Positions 1 to 5,917 of a stretch of 5,917 nucleotides of DNA are shown in pieces. The DNA comes from Clostridia bacterium (lineage in GTDB: Bacteria > Bacillota > Clostridia > Christensenellales > UBA1242). Location of the stretch: the NCBI GenBank assembly GCA_017399515.1, contig JAFQBZ010000119.1, forward strand, positions 1-5,917. Direction: 5' to 3'. The notes beneath the pieces are model-generated. The model searched no databases. It saw nothing but the letters and a program-made list of their open reading frames with translations, and had not been told where the DNA came from. Each line of letters opens with the position of its first letter. Position 1 is the stretch's first letter. The translations under genes and the position numbers were made by a program.

Positions 1-2226
1 AGTGATATCATCACTTCGTTCTACACATATTATCAAAATAACAGCAGTTATTTTTCTTACTATGATGAAGAAACCATTGAAGAATCTTTCTATACTTGGG
101 CAATAATTAAAGAGGTTATCAATCAAAAATCAGCCGAAGCAATGTATGACGCTGACACAAACCCAACAGGATTTATTGTTTACACTCAAGAAAATGAAGA
201 TGATATTTGGGAAAAAGTTTACGATTATGTTTACGAACAAGTAAGTTCTTATGAAAAGAATATTTATAAGAGTGCTGGTTACGAAGAAGCAAACTATCCT
301 GTTTGGCTTAAGACAGATGAAGAAGATGCAAGCGCTACAAAATTTGAGGCTTATGAAAAGATTGAAAGAGAAGGCGTTTGTTTAGATAAGTCTAAAGCCG
401 TTAAAAAATCAACAGAAGAACAAATTAGAGCAAGAATTGCTGCAACTGCTACAAATCTTAAGGCATATTTGTTTGAACACATTGTTGAAACAGACGAAGA
501 CGGAAATGACACAAGAAAGCCAATTAAAGATACAGTTCAAGAAGAACAAAAATACCTTGATGAAATTAAGAAAGATAAGTTTATTTCAAATGCAAGATCT
601 CAAGCATATGTAAACTATATTGAAGGGCTTGTTAACAGTGCAAAGAATACTGAAAACTTTGTTTCTGAAGAAGAACTTATCAATCAAGAAATCATTAGAG
701 TTTATAAAGCATATTATGAATCTGAAGTTACAACACTTCTTCAAACATATTACTTAGACAACTATTTAATGAATGGAGAAGATACACCACTCACAGATAA
801 GGCTGTTGCTGAAGCATTCTTGTCTAACTATTATTCAGATTATCAAACATATCAATTTGAAGATTCATACATCACTGTTATGACTTCAACTGATGATGCT
901 TCACTTGTTTTATATCATTATGACGGTCAAGATTATTTCTTCACTGTTCAACATGTTTTGGTTAAGAATGACACATATATCACTGACGAAATCAAGAAAC
1001 TTCCTGGTTATGATTCATCAGGTAAATATGATTATGATTCAACTGATGAAAATTCAGTTGCTAATCAATTTATGAAAAAAAGACAAGAACTCACTGATGC
1101 ATATTTCATGGCTTCAGCAGTTAACAAAGATAACATTAAAGATTCAATTGTTGTTGATGATTTTGCTCATTATTATCATTATGACAAAGAAAGAGCAAAT
1201 GCTGGTGACAATTGGGGATATATTGATGTTGCTGTGAAAGAAGTTGAAGAAGATGGCAAAACTGTTAAACATTATTTCGAAGATGAAAATTCTAACGGAA
1301 TAGTTGATGATGGTGAAGAAATTGAAATTGAAGAAAAGAATGTTTTATATCTTGCAACCGATGAAGAGATTGAAAACTGCTATGATTTCAATTTCGAAAG
1401 ATGGGTTAAATTTGCAGAAGATTATCAAATTGCTGATGCTTATGGAAAAAGAATTCTTCGTGAAAACAATGAAGATTTAGCATATGTTTTTGACACTGTT
1501 GATAATATTCTTTCAACAAGCAAAACTGCAGCAGAAAAGAAAATTGCAATTAGACAAAAAATTGCTTCATATTTATTCATTGAACTTGAATGGATTTTCT
1601 CAAGCGATTCACTTGGAAATGAATATTCTAACAAGCGTGGATATGTTATGTCTAACTATCCAGATGAACATGGTTCATGGGTTTCAGAATTTGCTTATGG
1701 TGCTAGAGATTTAATCAAGCAATTAAGAGGCAAACAAAATGATGGAACTTACACTTATGCAACAGTTCAAGAAGGTTTAAACGCACTTCTTGCTGGAGAT
1801 ATTGCTGCTTTTGATGCAAAATCGCTCACAAAGAAAGTTATTTCAACTTATGGTTATCACATCATTAAAGTTGAAGATGTTTTTGAAGGCGGCTATTCAC
1901 TTGTTGATATTGAAGCAATCAAAACTGCACTTGGTGCAACAAAGATTGATTTAGATCAAGAATCACACTTAAATGCTGTTGTTAAAGCAATTAAAGAAAC
2001 ATACATTTGCAGTGGTTCAAATGAAACACTTTATGATCACTATTTCGATGAAATTTACACAAAACTTGTTGGTTCATCTTGGCTTGGTGATACTTCTCAA
2101 GAAGCAACATCAGGAACATATTTCTTAAAACTTGAATATGAATGGCTTCATGATTTATATCAAGCAGACGAAGTTGAATATGTTGATAAAGTTGGTTATA
2201 AAGAACTTTTAGAGTCAATTCAATAG
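1..2226 (+). CDS. PrsA/SurA-like peptidyl-prolyl isomerase (parvulin-type foldase), 5'-truncated by the window edge
   Basis: Likely an extracellular, membrane-attached foldase that helps secreted proteins fold after export; the signal peptide or lipobox would lie upstream of the window. The frame is open from base 1 (741 codons visible), so the ATG at 142 is only the first in-window Met, not a supported start. Seen, in window residue numbers: a helical, acidic and Tyr-rich N-terminal part (1-310) of SurA_N/chaperone type; a parvulin first strand QHVLVK with His at 318; an insert with an EF-hand-like loop (428-439); then a parvulin-like core from about 525 (WIFSSDS, RGYV, VSEFAYGARDL) ending in the family hallmark GYHIIKV (His 620). 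A tail of about 120 residues follows. In ordinary parvulins HVLV and GYHII lie roughly 80-100 residues apart; here it is about 300. The family call rests on these motifs; isomerase activity is inferred, and the domain could be purely a chaperone. A strong terminator follows the TAG stop. Confidence 0.8.
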   Translation, partial: SDIITSFYTYYQNNSSYFSYYDEETIEESFYTWAIIKEVINQKSAEAMYDADTNPTGFIVYTQENEDDIWEKVYDYVYEQVSSYEKNIYKSAGYEEANYPVWLKTDEEDASATKFEAYEKIEREGVCLDKSKAVKKSTEEQIRARIAATATNLKAYLFEHIVETDEDGNDTRKPIKDTVQEEQKYLDEIKKDKFISNARSQAYVNYIEGLVNSAKNTENFVSEEELINQEIIRVYKAYYESEVTTLLQTYYLDNYLMNGEDTPLTDKAVAEAFLSNYYSDYQTYQFEDSYITVMTSTDDASLVLYHYDGQDYFFTVQHVLVKNDTYITDEIKKLPGYDSSGKYDYDSTDENSVANQFMKKRQELTDAYFMASAVNKDNIKDSIVVDDFAHYYHYDKERANAGDNWGYIDVAVKEVEEDGKTVKHYFEDENSNGIVDDGEEIEIEEKNVLYLATDEEIENCYDFNFERWVKFAEDYQIADAYGKRILRENNEDLAYVFDTVDNILSTSKTAAEKKIAIRQKIASYLFIELEWIFSSDSLGNEYSNKRGYVMSNYPDEHGSWVSEFAYGARDLIKQLRGKQNDGTYTYATVQEGLNALLAGDIAAFDAKSLTKKVISTYGYHIIKVEDVFEGGYSLVDIEAIKTALGATKIDLDQESHLNAVVKAIKETYICSGSNETLYDHYFDEIYTKLVGSSWLGDTSQEATSGTYFLKLEYEWLHDLYQADEVEYVDKVGYKELLESIQ
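1282..1317 (+). other. EF-hand-like / SdrD-B-like calcium-binding loop inside the foldase
   Basis: The twelve codons read D-E-N-S-N-G-I-V-D-D-G-E. Acidic or amide residues fall at loop positions 1, 3, 5 and 9, Gly at 6, a branched hydrophobic at 8 and Glu at 12, which is the canonical EF-hand loop pattern. The continuation DDGEEI also resembles the Ca2+-binding motif of SdrD B-type repeats in surface proteins. Only one copy is seen, and it sits within the insert that separates the two halves of the parvulin domain. Calcium binding is inferred from the pattern alone; the protein is generally acidic, so chance cannot be excluded. Confidence 0.5.
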
Positions 2227-2233
2227 AAAAATT

Positions 2234-2275
2234 AAGAAAAAAGGCTAAAATTCTGGCTTTTTTTCTTTTTTTCTT
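2234..2275 (+). terminator. Intrinsic terminator of the foldase gene
   Basis: Starting 8 bases after the TAG stop, bases 2234-2246 pair with 2255-2267 in an uninterrupted 13-bp helix, including two G-U wobbles, around an 8-base loop (AAAATTCT). The right arm runs directly into a T-rich tract to about 2275. The helix is A/T-rich with a short G/C cap, typical of low-GC genomes. It abuts the -35 box of the next gene, so the two units are tightly packed but separate. Confidence 0.8.
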
Positions 2276-2302
2276 GTCAAAATTAAATTGGTATATTATA
2301 AT
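2274..2302 (+). promoter_or_regulatory. Sigma-A-type promoter for the YbhN-family gene
   Basis: A -35 box TTGTCA (2274-2279, five of six matches to TTGACA) is separated by exactly 17 bases from a perfect -10 box TATAAT (2297-2302). Transcription would start about seven bases after the -10, at or within a base or two of 2309, the first base of the chosen ATG. No Shine-Dalgarno sequence lies upstream of that ATG, which agrees with a leaderless transcript. Confidence 0.8.
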
Positions 2303-2308
2303 AACACT

Positions 2309-3679
2309 ATGGCTAAGGGGCAAAAAACTGAAAATATTGAAGTTAAAGAAAACGAAAAAGTGCAGAAAAATGAGTCTGCACTTGTTTCTGTTGCTGAAAA
2401 AAATGTTGAAGTTGAGCCTGAAAAAGAAATACCTGAAAATGTTGAAGTTATAAACACTGAAGATGTTCCTTTATTAAATAAAGAAGAAATTAAAGAGCAA
2501 ACTGAATTTGACAAGAGCAGGGGGCTCGAGGTTTCGGAAGAGTATACTGAACAAAAGTATCAAAAGGTAATGGAATATCAAAGCCCAAAGAAGAAAAGAA
2601 AAAGCACAATTATCAATTTGTGTTTGCTTCTTATCAACCTTATTTTTCTTGTGACTATTGTTAAGTCGCTTATGAAAAATGTGGGCGAGAAAAACTTTTT
2701 AGATGTTTTGCAAGAACAGGGTTCGAAATGTTGGTGGCTTTTTGGTGGTTTGCTTATTTATGTTTTATTTATGCTTGTTCAAACACTTATGTATTATGTG
2801 CTTATTAAAGACATAACAGGCAAAAAAAGAATGAAACTTGCTTATGATGTTGCCATTGTTGGAAAATATTATGACAACGCAACTCCATTTGCTGCCGGTG
2901 GTCAGCCAATGCAAATTGTTAGGCTTGTTCAAAATGGGGTTTCAATTGGAACTTCAACCAGCATTCCTATTATTAAACTTATAATTAACAGTTCAGTAAG
3001 TGTTATTTTAACAATATTGTTCTTTATTTTTGGTGTGCCAAAAATTCCTATGTCAACACCGCTCAATGATATGCTTTTAATGATTTTAATCATTCTTGCT
3101 GTTATTGGGCTTGTTATAACCATTATTGTGGTTGTATTCACTTTTTTAATGGGAACAGGTGGTCTTGTTACTCGTTCGTTTATCAGTGGAATACTTAGAA
3201 TTGGATATAAACTTAAACTTGTTAAAAATTATCGTGAAACCTTCCAAAAAGTGTTGAATCAGGTTGCAGAATATAAAGTTTCATTCAGGTATATTTGGAA
3301 GAGCAAAAAAACTCTTTTAAAAATGATTGTGCTTAGCATTTTTGAATGTTTGACCTATGCAATAATGCCTTATTTTGTGGTTCAAGCATTTATTGGACCA
3401 ACAGAAATTGAGCCAATGATGATGCTTGTTGTTTGCATTTCTCAGTATTATATTTGTGCAATGGCAAGTAGTTTCATTCCGCTTCCTGGTGGTTCAGGTA
3501 TGATGGAAATTTCGTTCATATTCTTATTTGGTGTTATTGTTGGTGAAAATATTGTTCTTGCACTTCTTGCTTGGAGAATTTTATCTTATTATTTAATTCT
3601 TGCACATGGTTTTGTTCATGAACTTACTCACATAATTAAGAATTTTGTTAAAAACAGAAAATTAAGAGAATTGAAATAA
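2309..3679 (+). CDS. YbhN / LPG_synthase_TM family integral membrane protein (flippase-like)
   Basis: A 456-residue polytopic membrane protein of the family that includes YbhN, AglD-like proteins and the membrane half of MprF. Family hallmarks: YDNATPFAAGGQPMQ (residues 188-202) and FIPLPGGSGMMEISF (389-403). Roughly seven hydrophobic segments are visible: about 100-119, 142-165, 218-243, 255-281, 336-362, 398-420 and 420-440. The first 95 residues are a charged, Glu/Lys-rich, probably disordered cytoplasmic extension ending in a polybasic stretch (93-98) before the first segment, consistent with an N-in topology. There is no soluble aminoacyl-transferase domain after the membrane part, so it is not a complete MprF. 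Members are generally thought to handle lipids or lipid-linked substrates; the substrate here is unknown. ATG 2309 is preferred over an in-frame TTG at 2288, because the latter lies between the -35 and -10 boxes and would not be transcribed. The family call is firm, the function is not. Confidence 0.88.
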   Translation: MAKGQKTENIEVKENEKVQKNESALVSVAEKNVEVEPEKEIPENVEVINTEDVPLLNKEEIKEQTEFDKSRGLEVSEEYTEQKYQKVMEYQSPKKKRKSTIINLCLLLINLIFLVTIVKSLMKNVGEKNFLDVLQEQGSKCWWLFGGLLIYVLFMLVQTLMYYVLIKDITGKKRMKLAYDVAIVGKYYDNATPFAAGGQPMQIVRLVQNGVSIGTSTSIPIIKLIINSSVSVILTILFFIFGVPKIPMSTPLNDMLLMILIILAVIGLVITIIVVVFTFLMGTGGLVTRSFISGILRIGYKLKLVKNYRETFQKVLNQVAEYKVSFRYIWKSKKTLLKMIVLSIFECLTYAIMPYFVVQAFIGPTEIEPMMMLVVCISQYYICAMASSFIPLPGGSGMMEISFIFLFGVIVGENIVLALLAWRILSYYLILAHGFVHELTHIIKNFVKNRKLRELK

Positions 3680-3692
3680 ATTCTCTTTTTTT
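3664..3692 (+). terminator. Intrinsic terminator overlapping the stop codon of the YbhN-family gene
   Basis: AAGAGAATT (3664-3672) pairs perfectly with AATTCTCTT (3679-3687), a 9-bp stem with a 6-base loop, followed by a run of T to 3692. The left arm lies in the last codons of the upstream gene, and the TAA stop (3677-3679) falls in the loop and first base of the right arm. Ribosomes finishing the gene would cover the hairpin, so termination may depend on ribosome release. Confidence 0.8.
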
Positions 3693-3731
3693 ATGAATAA
3701 AAATTTTTTAAGTGTTAATGATTTTAGTAAC

Positions 3732-3737
3732 GGGGGA
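3732..3737 (+). promoter_or_regulatory. Ribosome binding site that sets the M23 gene start
   Basis: GGGGGA ends four bases before ATG 3742 and is a reasonable anti-16S match. It favours this ATG over the in-frame GTG 3712 and ATG 3718, which have no purine-rich box ahead of them. The protein from 3742 starts with a short basic segment followed by one membrane helix, as expected for a signal anchor. Confidence 0.7.
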
Positions 3738-3741
3738 ATTT

Positions 3742-4416
3742 ATGAGAACTTTTTTACTAAGAGCAAAACATTTTTTTAGAAGAAATATTTATCCTATCAC
3801 AGTTACATTTTGCACAGTGCTTGTTTTAGGAATTATCACATTTTCGGCTTATGCGTCTATTAAAGAAAGCAATCAAGAACTTGCGCAAACAAATAATCCG
3901 GTTATTTCAGAAAATGAACCGGCTCAAAAAGAAGATGACAAGACCACAGAAATGGGTGGTTCTGGTTCAACTCAAAAGCCAGAAGCAACAAAGCCGGTGG
4001 TTCAACAAATTGTGTTTGACAAACCTTTTGATAATGCAACAGTTTTAAAAGATTATACTGATAGTTCTTTGGTTTATGACGCAACAACAAAACTTTGGTG
4101 CACACATCAAGGCATTGATTATTCCGCAATTGAAGGGCAAGAAGTGAAATCGGTTTATGATGGTGTGATTTCAAAAGTTGAAAGCACAATGATGTATGGC
4201 ACGATTATTTATTTAAAGGTGTCTGATGAACTTACGGTTGTTTTTAAAGGGCTTGCATCGGGTGTTTCAGTTAAAGAAGGTGACACAGTTAAAAAGGGTC
4301 AAATTATTGGCAAAGTAACAAGTTTTTTGGCTGAAAAGGCAGAAGGCATACATTTGCATTTAGAAGTGCTTAAGGCAGGAAAACTTGTGAATCCTAATGA
4401 ATATTTCAAAAAATAA
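3742..4416 (+). CDS. Membrane-anchored M23/LytM-domain protein, SpoIIQ-like
   Basis: A 224-residue single-pass protein with a basic start, one membrane helix at about 16-37, a Glu/Gln/Lys/Thr-rich linker (about 40-88) and a C-terminal LytM (peptidase M23) domain (about 90-224). Seen: zinc-site motif HQGID (His122, Asp126), HLHLEV (His204, His206) and the lipoyl-like stretch VKEGDTVKKGQIIGKV. The place where active M23 enzymes usually have Y-x-H-L reads FKGL (168-171), so that catalytic His is missing. The run from SLVYDATTKLW to HQGID, together with GIHLHLEV followed by NPNEYF, resembles SpoIIQ, the forespore membrane protein that pairs with SpoIIIAH across the engulfment space and is also a degenerate LytM domain. 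Some clostridial SpoIIQ proteins keep the HxxxD zinc motif, as here. No spoIID or spoIIIA genes are seen nearby. Alternative: a non-sporulation M23 regulator or weak endopeptidase. The M23 fold is confident, the SpoIIQ role only moderately so. Confidence 0.87.
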   Translation: MRTFLLRAKHFFRRNIYPITVTFCTVLVLGIITFSAYASIKESNQELAQTNNPVISENEPAQKEDDKTTEMGGSGSTQKPEATKPVVQQIVFDKPFDNATVLKDYTDSSLVYDATTKLWCTHQGIDYSAIEGQEVKSVYDGVISKVESTMMYGTIIYLKVSDELTVVFKGLASGVSVKEGDTVKKGQIIGKVTSFLAEKAEGIHLHLEVLKAGKLVNPNEYFKK

Positions 4417-4447
4417 ATAAAAGGTAATTTTACCTTTTATTTTTATT
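4415..4447 (+). terminator. Intrinsic terminator after the M23 gene, possibly bidirectional
   Basis: Bases 4415-4426 pair perfectly with 4431-4442 (12 bp, centred on GGTA/TACC) around the loop ATTT. The left arm begins at the second base of the TAA stop. The right arm and what follows are T-rich (CCTTTTATTTTTATTT). The complement is also T-rich on its far side, so the hairpin could work in both directions, although no minus-strand gene is seen that would use it. Confidence 0.8.
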
Positions 4448-4475
4448 TGCGTTTTATTTAATTTCTTAATATAAT
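4447..4475 (+). promoter_or_regulatory. Sigma-A-type promoter for pyruvate kinase
   Basis: A perfect -10 box TATAAT (4470-4475) lies 17 bases after a weaker -35 box TTGCGT (4447-4452, conserved TTG only). The start of transcription would be near 4482, giving an untranslated leader of about 60 bases. No riboswitch or convincing attenuator was recognised in that leader. The promoter begins right after the preceding terminator, so pyk is probably its own unit. Confidence 0.7.
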
Positions 4476-4533
4476 AATTATGTATAAGAATTTGCTTTTT
4501 TTGATTGCTGGAAAATTTACAGAAACTAATAAT

Positions 4534-4539
4534 AGGAGA
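4534..4539 (+). promoter_or_regulatory. Shine-Dalgarno site of pyruvate kinase
   Basis: AGGAGA ends five bases before ATG 4545, a near-consensus sequence at good spacing. It fixes the pyk start, and the protein begins MNKTKIVCTIGPS, exactly where pyruvate kinases normally begin. Confidence 0.85.
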
Positions 4540-4544
4540 AATTT

Positions 4545-5917
4545 ATGAATAAAACAAAAATTGTTTGTACTATTGGACCTTCTTGCAATGATATTGAAAC
4601 CATTAAAGATATGATTCGTGCGGGTATGGATGTTGCTCGTTTTAATATGAGTCACGGAACTCATGAATCACACAAAGAATTAATTGATCTTGTTAAGCAA
4701 GCAAGATATGAAATGGGTGTTCCTGTTGCTATTATGCTTGACACAAAGGGTCCTGAAATTAGAATTAGACAATTTAAAGACGGAAAAGTTAATTTAAAGA
4801 AAGGTCAAGATTTTGCTCTTACAACTGAATATGTTGTGGGGGATTCAAGCATTGTTTCTGTAACTTATGAAAAACTTCCTTCAATTTTGAAAACAGGCAC
4901 AAAGATTCTTTTAAATGACGGACTTATCGAACTTAAAGTTACAAGCGTTGCAGGAAAGATTATTTACACACGAGTTGTTGTGGGTGGTGAACTTTCTAAC
5001 AATAAATCAATCAATATTCCAAGTGTTGAACTTAACATGAACTATCTTGGTGATGTTGACAAAAAAGATTTAGCATTTGGTGTTGAGCAAGGTGTTGATG
5101 CTTATGCAATTTCATTTGTAAACAGTGACGATGATGTTAAAGTTGTTAGAAAATATCTTGAAAAACTCGGTGAAAGAGATGCATTTATCATTTCTAAAAT
5201 TGAGTCTGCAAAAGGTGTTGAAAGAATGGAACAAATCATAGCAGCGTCTGACGGTGTTATGGTTGCTCGTGGTGATATGGGTGTTGAAATTGCATTTGAA
5301 AAATTGCCACAAATTCAAAAGAAGATGATTTCTATTGCAAACAGTCTTGGAAAATATACAATCACAGCAACACAAATGCTTGAATCAATGATTAATAATC
5401 CAAGACCAACAAGAGCCGAAATTTCCGATGTTGCAAATGCAATTTATGATGGCTCGTCAGCAATTATGCTCTCAGGTGAAACAAGTGCAGGAAAGTATCC
5501 TGTTGAATCAGTTTCAACAATGAACAAGATTGCTTCAGAAGCAGAAGATTATATTGAAGAAAATTGCATTCTTCAAAAGAACACTCCAACCAAGAGCATT
5601 ACTTGTGCTGTTGGTTATGCTGCTTGCACACTTGCATCTTCACTTAATGCTAAAGCAATTTTGGTTACAACAAATTCAGGCTTGTCTGCTTCTTGCATTT
5701 CAAGATATAGACCAGTATGCAAAGTTGTTGCTCTTACACCAAATTTAAAAACATATTATAGATTAGGAATGTTCTGGGGTGTTAACCCACTTTTAGATAA
5801 GGTGTTTTATAACACTGATGAACTTTTGGCTTCTGCAAAAGAACAGGCTAAAAAGTTTAAGTATGTTAAAAAGGGAGATATCGTTATTCAAACTGCTGGA
5901 ATTATGACCGGTGCAAC
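4545..5917 (+). CDS. pyk: Pyruvate kinase, 3' end cut by the window edge
   Basis: Catalyses the last step of glycolysis in the cytoplasm: phosphoenolpyruvate plus ADP to pyruvate plus ATP. 457 codons are visible and the frame is still open at the edge. Motifs in order: KIVCTIGPS (5-13); ARFNMSHG (31-38) with the substrate and nucleotide residues Arg32, Asn34 and Ser36; DTKGPEIR (66-73); the B-domain lid (about 68-165); SKIES with catalytic Lys218 and metal ligand Glu220; VARGDMGVE with metal ligand Asp244; TATQMLESM (274-282, Thr276 being the proton-relay Thr); and PTRAEISDVANAIYDG (288-303) followed by the SGETSAGKYPVE signature (310-321). The allosteric C-domain follows from about 345. Glu71 of DTKGPE corresponds to rabbit Glu117, typical of K+-dependent enzymes. 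Typical length is about 470 residues, or about 585 with the extra PEP-utilising domain of Bacillus-type enzymes; the window ends too early to tell which applies. Confidence 0.98.
   Translation, partial: MNKTKIVCTIGPSCNDIETIKDMIRAGMDVARFNMSHGTHESHKELIDLVKQARYEMGVPVAIMLDTKGPEIRIRQFKDGKVNLKKGQDFALTTEYVVGDSSIVSVTYEKLPSILKTGTKILLNDGLIELKVTSVAGKIIYTRVVVGGELSNNKSINIPSVELNMNYLGDVDKKDLAFGVEQGVDAYAISFVNSDDDVKVVRKYLEKLGERDAFIISKIESAKGVERMEQIIAASDGVMVARGDMGVEIAFEKLPQIQKKMISIANSLGKYTITATQMLESMINNPRPTRAEISDVANAIYDGSSAIMLSGETSAGKYPVESVSTMNKIASEAEDYIEENCILQKNTPTKSITCAVGYAACTLASSLNAKAILVTTNSGLSASCISRYRPVCKVVALTPNLKTYYRLGMFWGVNPLLDKVFYNTDELLASAKEQAKKFKYVKKGDIVIQTAGIMTGA

Noticed and set aside
2288..2308. TTG start at 2288 for the YbhN-family gene
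   Set aside because: It lies within the promoter spacer, upstream of the predicted transcription start, and has no ribosome binding site.
1991..2323. 110-codon minus-strand reading frame across the end of the foldase gene
   Set aside because: It is antisense to a well-supported gene, runs through the terminator and promoter region, and has low-complexity content with no recognisable domain.
2582..2608. PKKKRKS in the YbhN-family protein looks like a viral nuclear localisation signal
   Set aside because: It sits directly before the first membrane helix of a bacterial protein and is best explained by the positive-inside rule.
3691..3725. Possible sigma-F/sigma-G promoter (GAATA at 3695-3699) ahead of the SpoIIQ-like gene
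   Set aside because: GAATA fits the -35 pattern, but nothing resembling the GG-rich -10 element of these sigma factors occurs at 13-17 bases. A sigma-A reading (TTATGA, GTTAAT) is also weak, so no promoter was called here.
3712..3741. GTG 3712 or ATG 3718 as the start of the M23 protein
   Set aside because: Neither has a ribosome binding site, while ATG 3742 has GGGGGA at good spacing and gives a normal signal-anchor N-terminus.
4482..4544. Possible riboswitch or attenuator in the pyk leader
   Set aside because: The leader is only about 60 bases and shows no stable hairpin or known conserved core.
5112..5375. 87-codon minus-strand reading frame within pyruvate kinase
   Set aside because: It lies opposite the most conserved catalytic region of pyk, and its Cys/His/Asn-rich content is what reverse-complementing AT-rich coding sequence produces.

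Overview
This is a low-GC, single-strand-coded stretch from a Firmicutes chromosome, most likely an uncultured clostridial or related anaerobe. The inference rests on A/T-rich codon use, sigma-A-type promoters, GGAG-type ribosome binding sites, a PrsA-like secreted foldase and an M23/SpoIIQ-like membrane protein. Trp is encoded by TGG, and the genes end in TAG or TAA with no internal TGA, so the standard bacterial code fits. No mobile element, CRISPR array, tRNA or rRNA was seen, and no gene-less stretch exceeds 300 bases.

The window holds four genes, all on the + strand. (1) 1-2226 is the 3' part of a large extracellular foldase of the PrsA/SurA type. Its reading frame is open from base 1, so the real start lies upstream. 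It ends in a good intrinsic terminator. (2) 2309-3679 is a multi-pass membrane protein of the YbhN / LPG_synthase_TM (flippase-like) family with a long charged cytoplasmic N-terminus. Its promoter sits so close to the ATG that the mRNA is predicted to be leaderless, and its terminator hairpin contains its own stop codon. (3) 3742-4416 is a membrane-anchored M23 (LytM) domain protein that resembles SpoIIQ and lacks one of the usual catalytic histidines. (4) 4545-5917 is pyruvate kinase, complete at the 5' end and cut by the window edge at the 3' end.

A hairpin terminator follows each of the three finished genes, and clear promoters precede genes 2 and 4, so this looks like a row of separate transcription units rather than one operon. 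Genes 1-3 share a cell-envelope theme: secreted protein folding, a lipid or lipid-carrier membrane protein, and an envelope or sporulation M23 protein. Pyruvate kinase is a glycolytic housekeeping gene. No obvious new multi-gene system is visible. The most unusual items are the parvulin domain of gene 1, which appears split by an insert of about 200 residues carrying an EF-hand-like calcium loop, the predicted leaderless start of gene 2, and the degenerate active site of gene 3.
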